Positions 35,316 through 43,272 of a DNA stretch of 64,000 nucleotides are shown one piece after another. The notes below the pieces were generated by a model, which was not told where the DNA came from, searched no databases, and was given only the letters and a program-made list of their open reading frames with translations. The DNA lies in the NCBI RefSeq assembly GCF_049723235.1, contig NZ_JBNARB010000013.1, positions 1 through 64,000 of the forward strand, written 5' to 3'. Position 1 is the stretch's first letter. Each line of letters begins with the position of its first letter. The DNA comes from Thermovenabulum sp049723235 (lineage in GTDB: Bacteria; Bacillota; Thermosediminibacteria; Thermosediminibacterales; Thermosediminibacteraceae). The position numbers and the translations under genes are program-made.

Positions 35316-35582
35316 ATGATTGTTGAAACCACCATCAACGCCCAGACAAAAAATTACTTAAAAGAGCGACAGTTGGCAGATATGATAAAAAACATGAAAT
35401 TCGATGAAGATTACATCGTCCAGATTTTCAATTTCTTTACGGATGTCCACCCTCAGGATATGGTAAAATTTATGGTAAAGTACGGGATTACCGAAAAAGA
35501 ATTAATATCCTACTATGAAAATTTCATAAAAGAATATTATCCCAATAAATATATTGAGGAGCTAATAAAAGAAGAAGAATAA
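35316..35582 (+). CDS. uncharacterised 88-aa protein
   Basis: Starts at ATG 35316 after AAAGAGGG. A helical, charged protein with no recognised domain; notable segments are LKERQLADMIKNMKFDEDY and IFNFFTDVHPQDMVKFMVKYG. A decayed relative lies at 27583-27765. It precedes the AbiEii-like nucleotidyltransferase gene by 169 bases. It could be a cognate antitoxin-like partner, but the gap is longer than usual for such pairs and the idea is weak. Confidence 0.6.
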   Translation: MIVETTINAQTKNYLKERQLADMIKNMKFDEDYIVQIFNFFTDVHPQDMVKFMVKYGITEKELISYYENFIKEYYPNKYIEELIKEEE

Positions 35583-35751
35583 AAAAGTTTTATGAAGGAT
35601 TTAGAAAATTAATTTATATACTGTAAAAATTTAAGCAGTGTGTTGAAATTAAAATAAAAGATGTAAAAAATTTAGTTTAAATAAATAAAATACAGGGGGG
35701 AAAGGGGGTAAGTTATAATTCTATAGAAAAAGCCTGAGATTAGATGGGGAG

Positions 35752-36393
35752 ATGTTTTTAATGAATGAAGGCTGGTTAATATTACTAAAAAAAGCCATTG
35801 ATATTATAGAGAAAGCCGGTATAGCTGAGGATGAATGGTCGTTTGGTGGAGGAAGCGCTTTAACCGTTTATTACCATCACCGGGAGAGCTTTGATGTGGA
35901 TATTTTTTTGAAGGATGCTCAGCACCTTTTACTTTTGACACCGCGGCTGAATTCATACATAGAAGGTATAGAGGATTACAACGAAATGTCCAATTTTGTT
36001 AAGATAAAAATGAGCGATGGGGAAATAGATTTCATATTAGCACCTCATTTAACCCGGGATTGGTATATAAAAAGAGAAATTTTAAATCATTTAATTATGA
36101 TGGAAACACCGTGGGAGATAGTTATTAAAAAGCTTTTTTACAGACCCGAGAGTTTGAAAGTAAGAGATATAGTGGATACAGCGGTGGTATTAAAGAATGA
36201 ATGGGATAAAATGCAGGAATACAGCAATATAATCCTTCCTAAAATTGAAATTATAAAAGGAAGATGGGAGAAAATTAAAAATTTATATAAAGAAGAAGCA
36301 GAAAAGCTTATAATCTTTGATAAATCCATAATTGCAGAGGCGTTTGAGCTTTTTAGTAACTACATAAAAAGCATTAGTAAGGATAACCGATAA
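35752..36393 (+). CDS. AbiEii-like nucleotidyltransferase-fold protein
   Basis: A 213-aa protein with the AbiEii/AbiGii-type nucleotidyltransferase signature: WSFGGGSALTVYYHHRESFDVDIFL, with G-S and D-x-D metal residues, then IDFILAPHL for the third carboxylate region. The family includes toxins that modify tRNA 3' ends. The usual partner AbiEi (winged-helix antitoxin) is absent; only the unrelated 88-aa gene lies upstream. ATG 35752 is the longest start; ATG 35761 is an alternative. It may be a toxin, a solitary enzyme, or a relic near an IS remnant. Confidence 0.75.
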   Translation: MFLMNEGWLILLKKAIDIIEKAGIAEDEWSFGGGSALTVYYHHRESFDVDIFLKDAQHLLLLTPRLNSYIEGIEDYNEMSNFVKIKMSDGEIDFILAPHLTRDWYIKREILNHLIMMETPWEIVIKKLFYRPESLKVRDIVDTAVVLKNEWDKMQEYSNIILPKIEIIKGRWEKIKNLYKEEAEKLIIFDKSIIAEAFELFSNYIKSISKDNR

Positions 36394-36396
36394 TTA

Positions 36397-36426
36397 TTGA
36401 CAACCCCCTTTTTATTTTTCTAAAAT
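36397..36426 (+). promoter_or_regulatory. putative pyrG promoter
   Basis: TTGACA at 36397-36402 and TAAAAT at 36421-36426 are spaced by 18 bases, with start near 36433. No attenuator hairpin is seen between it and pyrG. Confidence 0.6.
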
Positions 36427-36476
36427 AGAGTGTATGGATTTTTTTATGTACGGAAATTTTTCAAGGGGGACTTATA

Positions 36477-38102
36477 ATGCATACCAAGTTTATATTTATA
36501 ACCGGTGGAGTCGTCTCTTCGCTCGGAAAAGGCATCACCGCAGCTTCCTTGGGAAGGCTTTTGAAGGCAAGAGGGCTAAAAGTATTCATGCAAAAATTTG
36601 ATCCGTATATAAATGTGGACCCGGGTACCATGAGCCCCTATCAGCACGGGGAGGTTTTTGTAACCGAGGATGGGGCGGAAACGGATCTGGACCTCGGGCA
36701 CTACGAAAGGTTTATCGACGTAAACCTGACAAGGGACAGCAACGTAACCACCGGGCAGATTTACTGGACGGTGCTGATGAAGGAAAGAAGAGGAGATTAT
36801 TTGGGAGGAACTGTTCAGGTAATACCCCACATTACCAACGAGATAAAGGAAAGGATTTTAAACATTGCCCGGAAGGAAAACCCCGATGTGGTAATTACCG
36901 AGATAGGGGGAACGGTGGGCGATATTGAAAGCCTTCCCTTTTTGGAAGCAATAAGACAGCTCAGGGCCGACATAGGCAGGGACAACGTCCTTTACATCCA
37001 CGTCACATTGGTGCCATATCTTTCCAAAGCCGGAGAATTAAAGACAAAACCCACCCAGCACAGCGTAAAGGAACTCCGGAGCATTGGAATTCAGCCGGAT
37101 ATAATAGTGTGCAGGGCGGAAAAGCCCCTCTCCGAGGAGCTGAAAGAAAAGATCGCCCTTTTCTGCAGTGTGGAACCCGAAGCCGTTGTTCAAAACTATG
37201 ATGCGGAAACCATTTACGAAGTTCCTCTCATACTTCAAAGGGAAGGCCTCGACGAAGTGGTGGCAAAAAAGCTCGGCATTGACGGCATGAAGGCGGACCT
37301 TACGGAGTGGGAGGATATTGTAAACAGGATAAAAAATCCGAAAAACAGGGTGAATATCGCCCTTGTGGGAAAATACGTGGAACTTCACGATGCCTACCTC
37401 AGCATAGTTGAAGCATTAAACCACGGGGGCATTGCCAACGACGCCCGGGTGTTTATAAAATGGGTGCATTCGGAAGACTTAGAGGAAGAAAATATAAACC
37501 TGAAGGAAGTGTTTGAGGGAATAAACGGCATATTGATTCCCGGAGGCTTTGGAGACAGGGGTATAGAGGGAAAAATAAAGGCAATTCAGTACGCCAGGGA
37601 AAACAAGATTCCCCTTTTTGGGATATGCCTCGGGATGCAGTGCTCGGTGATAGAGTTTGCAAGAAACGTCTGCGGCTTAAAGGATGCCCACAGCACCGAA
37701 TTTTCCCCGGATACCCCCCATCCCGTTATAGACCTTATGCCCGAGCAGAGGGGCATAGAGAAAAAGGGCGGCACCATGCGATTGGGCCACTACCCCTGCA
37801 TGGTAAAAGAGGGCACAAAAACCTTTGAGGCTTATAAAGAAGGAATAATAGAGGAGCGCCACAGGCACCGCTATGAATTCAACAACGACTACAAGGAAAT
37901 CCTGGAAAATAACGGGCTAATAGTTTCGGGAATATCCCCCGATGGAAAGCTTGTAGAGATAATAGAGCTGAAAGACCATCCCTGGTTTATCGGGACCCAG
38001 TTCCACCCCGAATTTAAGTCAAGGCCGGAAAGGCCCCATCCCCTCTTTAGAGAGTTTATTAAGGCCTCTCTCGATTACAGAAAAAAACTCATTGAAGGAT
38101 AA
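36477..38102 (+). CDS. pyrG: CTP synthase
   Basis: A 541-aa enzyme that aminates UTP to CTP with ATP and glutamine. The synthetase domain starts KFIFITGGVVSSLGKGITAA. The C-terminal class I glutaminase domain has the nucleophile Cys in LFGICLGMQC and the His-Glu pair in TQFHPEFKSRP. It is full length and monocistronic, with its own promoter and terminator. ATG 36477 follows CAAGGGGG. Confidence 0.98.
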   Translation: MHTKFIFITGGVVSSLGKGITAASLGRLLKARGLKVFMQKFDPYINVDPGTMSPYQHGEVFVTEDGAETDLDLGHYERFIDVNLTRDSNVTTGQIYWTVLMKERRGDYLGGTVQVIPHITNEIKERILNIARKENPDVVITEIGGTVGDIESLPFLEAIRQLRADIGRDNVLYIHVTLVPYLSKAGELKTKPTQHSVKELRSIGIQPDIIVCRAEKPLSEELKEKIALFCSVEPEAVVQNYDAETIYEVPLILQREGLDEVVAKKLGIDGMKADLTEWEDIVNRIKNPKNRVNIALVGKYVELHDAYLSIVEALNHGGIANDARVFIKWVHSEDLEEENINLKEVFEGINGILIPGGFGDRGIEGKIKAIQYARENKIPLFGICLGMQCSVIEFARNVCGLKDAHSTEFSPDTPHPVIDLMPEQRGIEKKGGTMRLGHYPCMVKEGTKTFEAYKEGIIEERHRHRYEFNNDYKEILENNGLIVSGISPDGKLVEIIELKDHPWFIGTQFHPEFKSRPERPHPLFREFIKASLDYRKKLIEG

Positions 38103-38129
38103 AACCGGAGAAAAATCTCCGGTTTTTTT
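38101..38129 (+). terminator. intrinsic terminator after pyrG
   Basis: AAACCGGAGA pairs with TCTCCGGTTT around AAAA and is followed by TTTTT. Confidence 0.92.
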
Positions 38130-38244
38130 ATACATTATTACAATTTTTATTGTCTCCGGGCTCTTATTATAATAGAATAGAAATATCATAAAAATTAGAA
38201 GATAATTTTCCGGAACCTACAAGGTTATCGAAAGGGGGTATTTT

Positions 38245-40620
38245 ATGCTGAAAAAACTTACCTTTGAAGACCTTTGCTCAAATTGCGACCCTTCCCTTCT
38301 GGAGTTTGAGACCACCGACCAGTTAGAGCCAATCTCCGACATCATAGGGCAGCAAAGGGCAATAAGGGCAATGGAATTCGGCCTTAAAATAACGAAAAAG
38401 GGTTATAACATATTCATAAGCGGGCCTACCGGTACCGGTAAAACCACCTATGCCAGGCTTGCAGTCTCTAAAGCGGCAAAAGAAAAAAGCGTTCCCGAGG
38501 ATATAGTTTACGTTTTTAACTTTGCAAAACCCGAAAAACCAACAGCATTATTTTTAAGGGCAGGCATGGGATACGAATTAACTAAGGATATGGAAAAACT
38601 CGTAAACGAGGTAAAAAGGGAAATACACAGGGTGTTTGACGATGAATCCTTCGAGGTACAGAGACAGGAAATAGTGGAAAAATACCAGAAAAAATCCGCT
38701 GAAATATTTGAGAAGTTAGACGAACAGGCGAAAGCCGAAGGCTTTATAATTCAAAGGAGCCCCCAGGGTTTTATAACGGTGCCCTTAAAAGAAGGTAAGC
38801 CCATGAGCCAGGAGGAATTTGATTCCCTCTCCGAGGAGGAAAGAAAGGAAATTGAAGAAAAGGGGAGAGGTTTACAGCCCAAATTGGACGAAGCCCTGCG
38901 CAGGGCAAGGATGGTGGACAAAGAAGCCAGGGAAGAACTGATGAAATTGGAAAGAAAAGTTGCTCTCGATGCGGTAAATCCCCTCTTTGAGGAAGTAATA
39001 TCCAAATACGCCGAATTTGAGGGCGTTGTCAACTACCTGAAGGAAGTAAAAGACGACATGATAAAAAACTTAGCCGCATTAAAACAGGTGACCAGGGACA
39101 AAACCGAAGAAATAAACGAGTTTACCGCAATCTTTACCCAGGGAATTCCAAAAGAGGAGTTTTTAACAAGGTATAGAGTGAACCTTTTTGTAGACAACAG
39201 AAACACAAAAGGTGCACCGGTGATTATAGAGACGAACCCCACCTACTACAACCTTTTCGGGAAAATAGAGGGCAAGGCCTCCTTCGGCACTGTGGTTACC
39301 GATTTTACCATGATAAAAAGCGGCGCGGTGCACAGGGCAAGAGGGGGATACCTCATTATCCAGGCGGAAGACCTTTTCAAGGACCCCTTTGCTTGGGACA
39401 CCTTAAAGCGCACCCTTAAAAACGGGGAAGCCCGCATAGAAAACATAGGAGAGCAGTACCGGGTAATACCCACGGTATCACTAAAACCCCAGCCCATTCC
39501 GGTAGATGTAAAAGTAATACTAATTGGTCCGTCCCTTTACTATTACCTTTTAAACGAATACGATGAAGACTTCAAAAAACTTTTCAAAATCCGCGTAGAC
39601 TTTGACGTGGAAATGGAAAAGACAAAGGAAAACCTGAAAAACTACGCTGCCTTCATATGCCACATATGCAAAAACGACGGACTTTTACACTTTGACAAAG
39701 AAGCCGTGGCAAAGGTAATTGACTACAGCTCCAGGCTTGCCGAGGATAAGACCAAACTTTCCACAAGATTTAACGATATCGTGGAGCTTTTGTACGAAGC
39801 CAGCACCTGGGCGGAAATAGAAGGATCGGACCTGGTAAAAAAACAGCATGTAATAAAAGCCATTGAGGAAAAAGCTTACCGCTCCAACCGGGTGGAAGAA
39901 AAACTCCTGAAAATGATAGAAAAAGGCGAAATAATAGTAGAAGTTTCGGGGCAAAAGGTTGGGCAGGTGAACGGACTTTCCGTTCTGGACGTAGGGGACT
40001 ACACCTTCGGCCAGCCTTCCAGAATCACCGCTACTACCTATCTTGGCGATGCAGGAGTAGTAAACATTGAAAGGGAAGTAAAGCTCTCGGGCAAGATTCA
40101 CGAAAAGGCGGTGCTTATACTTTCGGGCTTTTTGGGAGAAAAATACGCAAAAGACATGCCCCTTGCCCTTTCTGCCAGCATTACCTTCGAGCAAAACTAC
40201 GGAGGAGTGGAAGGCGACAGCGCCACCTGCGCCGAGCTAATAGCCCTCTTATCGAGTATTTCGGGAATACCCGTAAGGCAGGATATAGCCATTACCGGTT
40301 CCCTGGACCAGCACGGCAACGTCCAGCCTGTCGGCGGAGTAACCCATAAAATTGAAGGTTTTTATCACGCCTGCAAAATAAAAGGCCTAACAGGTACTCA
40401 GGGGGTAGTAATACCTTCAAAGAACATTGATAACCTCATGCTCAAAGAAGAAGTCCTCGAGGCAGTGAAGGAAGGCAAATTCCACATCTTTTGCGCCGAG
40501 ACCATAGACGATGTAATAGAGATAATGACGGAAATGAAAGCCGAAGAATTCCATCAAAAAGTGAAGGAAGCCCTGAAAAACCTTGCAGAAAAAGCCAAGG
40601 AATTTTTTGACGGCGAATAA
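38245..40620 (+). CDS. Lon-family ATP-dependent protease (AAA_32/LonB-C-like)
   Basis: A 791-aa soluble protease. Walker A GPTGTGKT lies at residues 60-67. A long helical insertion (about 100-300) follows, then the AAA core with KSGAVHRARGGYLIIQAEDL. The Lon protease domain has catalytic Ser659 (VEGDSATCAELIALLSS) and Lys702 (VTHKIEGF). There is no Lon N-terminal substrate domain, so this is the Lon-related group with an N-terminal AAA_32 region rather than LonA. It lacks the membrane helices of archaeal LonB. Monocistronic; ATG 38245 follows GAAAGGGGG. Confidence 0.93.
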   Translation: MLKKLTFEDLCSNCDPSLLEFETTDQLEPISDIIGQQRAIRAMEFGLKITKKGYNIFISGPTGTGKTTYARLAVSKAAKEKSVPEDIVYVFNFAKPEKPTALFLRAGMGYELTKDMEKLVNEVKREIHRVFDDESFEVQRQEIVEKYQKKSAEIFEKLDEQAKAEGFIIQRSPQGFITVPLKEGKPMSQEEFDSLSEEERKEIEEKGRGLQPKLDEALRRARMVDKEAREELMKLERKVALDAVNPLFEEVISKYAEFEGVVNYLKEVKDDMIKNLAALKQVTRDKTEEINEFTAIFTQGIPKEEFLTRYRVNLFVDNRNTKGAPVIIETNPTYYNLFGKIEGKASFGTVVTDFTMIKSGAVHRARGGYLIIQAEDLFKDPFAWDTLKRTLKNGEARIENIGEQYRVIPTVSLKPQPIPVDVKVILIGPSLYYYLLNEYDEDFKKLFKIRVDFDVEMEKTKENLKNYAAFICHICKNDGLLHFDKEAVAKVIDYSSRLAEDKTKLSTRFNDIVELLYEASTWAEIEGSDLVKKQHVIKAIEEKAYRSNRVEEKLLKMIEKGEIIVEVSGQKVGQVNGLSVLDVGDYTFGQPSRITATTYLGDAGVVNIEREVKLSGKIHEKAVLILSGFLGEKYAKDMPLALSASITFEQNYGGVEGDSATCAELIALLSSISGIPVRQDIAITGSLDQHGNVQPVGGVTHKIEGFYHACKIKGLTGTQGVVIPSKNIDNLMLKEEVLEAVKEGKFHIFCAETIDDVIEIMTEMKAEEFHQKVKEALKNLAEKAKEFFDGE

Positions 40621-40746
40621 AATTTTACCTTTTCGGAAGGAATTTCCTGAAAAATGAAGAATATAATTTATACCGGAACTTATCCAAAAAAATTTTTCAC
40701 AAATGTTACGCTATGTTACATTTCGTTTACAGTTGATTCTAACTTA

Positions 40747-40776
40747 TTGACGCAAAAGAAACCCCAATGCTATAAT
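40747..40776 (+). promoter_or_regulatory. strong sigma-A promoter of the S-layer gene
   Basis: TTGACG (40747-40752), an 18-base spacer ending TGC, and a perfect TATAAT (40771-40776). The start near 40783 gives a leader of about 120 bases. The leader contains a hairpin CTCAA/TTGAG at 40815-40829, which could stabilise the mRNA. Confidence 0.8.
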
Positions 40777-40902
40777 ACCTTTAGAAGTTAAGCTCAGGGG
40801 GAATATCAAATCTTCTCAATCCTTTGAGAGGGGGGATAAGTAAGAAAATACAAGCTTTTATAAAATAAAATAAAATATATAAAAAATAAGGAGGATTTGG
40901 GT

Positions 40903-43236
40903 ATGAAATCAATTAAGAAGCTGCTGGCACTTGCGATTATTGCAACGTTAGTGCTCGGCTTAATGCCCGTTGCTTTTGCAGCACCGACGTTTCCTGATAC
41001 AGCCGGGAAGCCGTTTGAACAGGCTGTAGAGCAATTAAAAGCATTAGGCATTGTAGATGGATATCCTGATGGCACATACAAACCGGATGTGGTTGTAACA
41101 AGAGCTCAAATGGCAAAGTTAATAGTTATTTCTCTTGGATTAAATAATGCAGCAGAAATTTCAAAAGGAATTACAATGTTTACAGATGTAAAATCAGATC
41201 ATTGGGCTTCTGGCTATATAAATGTTGCTTCAAGCTTAGGAATTATTGTTGGTTACCCCGATGGCACCTTCAAACCTGAAGCAACTGTATCTTATCCAGA
41301 AGCATTAACAATGTTGGTAAGAGCGCTTGGCTATAAAGACAGCGATCTTCCTGGTACATGGCCTACGAATTATCTTGTAAAAGCTTCAACTCTTGGAATT
41401 ACAAAAGATGTAACTGTAACTCTTGGCGGAGCGAATCGTGGCGATGTTGCGTCAATGTTAATGAACACATTAAAAACAAAAACTGTAAAACGTACTAATG
41501 AAGGATTAGTAGAGGATGTTTTGCTATTATCAAAAATTGCTAAAGAAGCTACATATACCGTAATTGCTACTCCGGAAGTAGATTCAAATGTAGAAGCTGG
41601 TAAGGTTGTAACTAAGGAAGGTACAATTTCAGCAGGTTCAATTAATTTCAATGATTATTTGGGCAGAAAAGTAACTGTATTTGAAAAAGATGATAAACCT
41701 ATCGTTGTTACAAAAGTTGAAGGAGATGTTGTTACAGTAGAGGCATCTAAGGATTCAGTTTCAGGAATAGTGTATTATAAGAAAGACGATAAAACTCCTT
41801 ATGCTGAACTTAAGGTAGCTACAAATGCTAAAATGGTATATAATGGAACACTATATGATGTTAATTTTGGAGACATAAAAACTGGAGCAAAGGTTACTTT
41901 GATTGATACCGATTCTGACAAAACATATGATTACTTAATAGTTAAGTATTATGACGCACCTGTTGTAGTAGCAAAAGATGTTGTAGCTAATGCAACAAAG
42001 ATATACACTGAAGGATCCACAATAAACCTTACTACTGATGATGAGGGTAAAGTAGATTTAAGTAAAGTTAATGTAAAAATAAATGGAGTTCCTGCAAAGC
42101 TCGAAAACATCAAGAAAGATGATGTCCTCTATATAGCAAAAGACAAAGAAACAAAAGCCAAAATGGAATTGTATGTAATTAGAAAGACTGTTAGTGGCAA
42201 ATTCACAGAAATCAAAGATGGTAAATACGTTATCGGTGGAGTAGAATATGAAGTAATTAATGCAGCGGACAGCCTTTTAGGTAAGGACGTAAAAGCATTA
42301 CTTGGAGAAAATAATAAAATAGTTAAATTAGCAGAAGTATCAACAACAGCAGTTGAAAATTACGGTTATATTACCGTTACTGGAAAAGTATACGGAGCTT
42401 TTGGTGTAGAATCCTATCAGGTAAAAATGGTTAAGCCCGATGGCACAACAGCAGTATTAACAGTAGAAAAATCTAAAGTAGATGATGGTTATATTGATTT
42501 TAATGCAATAGCACCGGGATTTGTTAAGTATACAGTTAATGAAAAGAACGAAATCAATGCTCAACCTACACCAGTTACTTTAACGATATTGAGTGGTTAT
42601 ACTGTAGACACTACAAATAATAAGTTAACAAAAGCCAATGCACCAACATATTACATTAATTCCGATACAGTTGTATACAATGTTGATGGTAGTACTGTAA
42701 AAGTAGTAAAATTTGCAGATTATGATTATACAGGAGTAACATTAAAGGTTCTTGTATCAGATGATAATTTAAACAATGTAAAATATTTAATTACTGAAGG
42801 AACTTTAACTTCTAAGACAGATACAGGAACAAAAGTATTTATTAAATCGGTATCCAAAATTGCAGACAATAAAGCTAGGTTCTATGCAGTTAAATTAGAT
42901 GGAACATCAGTAGCATATGACTCCACTTTAAATTATGCAGACTATACTACTGCTAAAGGAGTTTATTCCTTAACAATCGACAAGGATGGTAAAGTAACAA
43001 AAATAGAAGATATTATAAATGTTCCTAAAGATGAAGTATTAGCAAAGACATCAACAAGGATTAATATCGGTGGAACAGTATATGATTTGGCTTCAACAGT
43101 AACAGTATTTGATAAAGACGGTAATAAACTTACAATGGATGATATCGTAGTTAAGACAGATTATGTAGATGGTAGCCAAGTAAAAGCTTATAAGAATACT
43201 GATGTAAAAATTGAAATAATAGTTATAGAACAGTAA
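40903..43236 (+). CDS. probable major S-layer protein with SLH domains
   Basis: A 777-aa exported protein from ATG 40903, eight bases after AAGGAGG (an in-frame TTG at 40897 is less likely). The signal peptide ends PVAFAAP. SLH modules cover about residues 28-200: FEQAVEQLKALGIVDGYPDG, HWASGYINVASSLGIIVGYP, and a degenerate third (LVKASTLGITKD). The remaining ~575 residues are Lys/Asp/Val-rich beta domains without Cys. Codon use is distinctly A/T-ending and regular (GTA, ACA, GCA, AAA), unlike most neighbours, as for highly expressed genes. Strong promoter, long leader and terminator support the main S-layer protein; alternatives are an abundant SLH-anchored surface protein. Confidence 0.85.
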   Translation: MKSIKKLLALAIIATLVLGLMPVAFAAPTFPDTAGKPFEQAVEQLKALGIVDGYPDGTYKPDVVVTRAQMAKLIVISLGLNNAAEISKGITMFTDVKSDHWASGYINVASSLGIIVGYPDGTFKPEATVSYPEALTMLVRALGYKDSDLPGTWPTNYLVKASTLGITKDVTVTLGGANRGDVASMLMNTLKTKTVKRTNEGLVEDVLLLSKIAKEATYTVIATPEVDSNVEAGKVVTKEGTISAGSINFNDYLGRKVTVFEKDDKPIVVTKVEGDVVTVEASKDSVSGIVYYKKDDKTPYAELKVATNAKMVYNGTLYDVNFGDIKTGAKVTLIDTDSDKTYDYLIVKYYDAPVVVAKDVVANATKIYTEGSTINLTTDDEGKVDLSKVNVKINGVPAKLENIKKDDVLYIAKDKETKAKMELYVIRKTVSGKFTEIKDGKYVIGGVEYEVINAADSLLGKDVKALLGENNKIVKLAEVSTTAVENYGYITVTGKVYGAFGVESYQVKMVKPDGTTAVLTVEKSKVDDGYIDFNAIAPGFVKYTVNEKNEINAQPTPVTLTILSGYTVDTTNNKLTKANAPTYYINSDTVVYNVDGSTVKVVKFADYDYTGVTLKVLVSDDNLNNVKYLITEGTLTSKTDTGTKVFIKSVSKIADNKARFYAVKLDGTSVAYDSTLNYADYTTAKGVYSLTIDKDGKVTKIEDIINVPKDEVLAKTSTRINIGGTVYDLASTVTVFDKDGNKLTMDDIVVKTDYVDGSQVKAYKNTDVKIEIIVIEQ

Positions 43237-43244
43237 ATAATGCA

Positions 43245-43272
43245 AGGGGTGGAATATCCACCCCTTTATTTT
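43245..43272 (+). terminator. S-layer gene terminator, group II intron target
   Basis: AAGGGGTGG pairs with CCACCCCTT around AATAT and is followed by TATTTT. The intron begins at 43273, directly after the T-rich stretch. Confidence 0.85.

Noticed and set aside
36427..36476. A pyrG attenuator as in Bacillus
   Set aside because: The short leader has no terminator hairpin.
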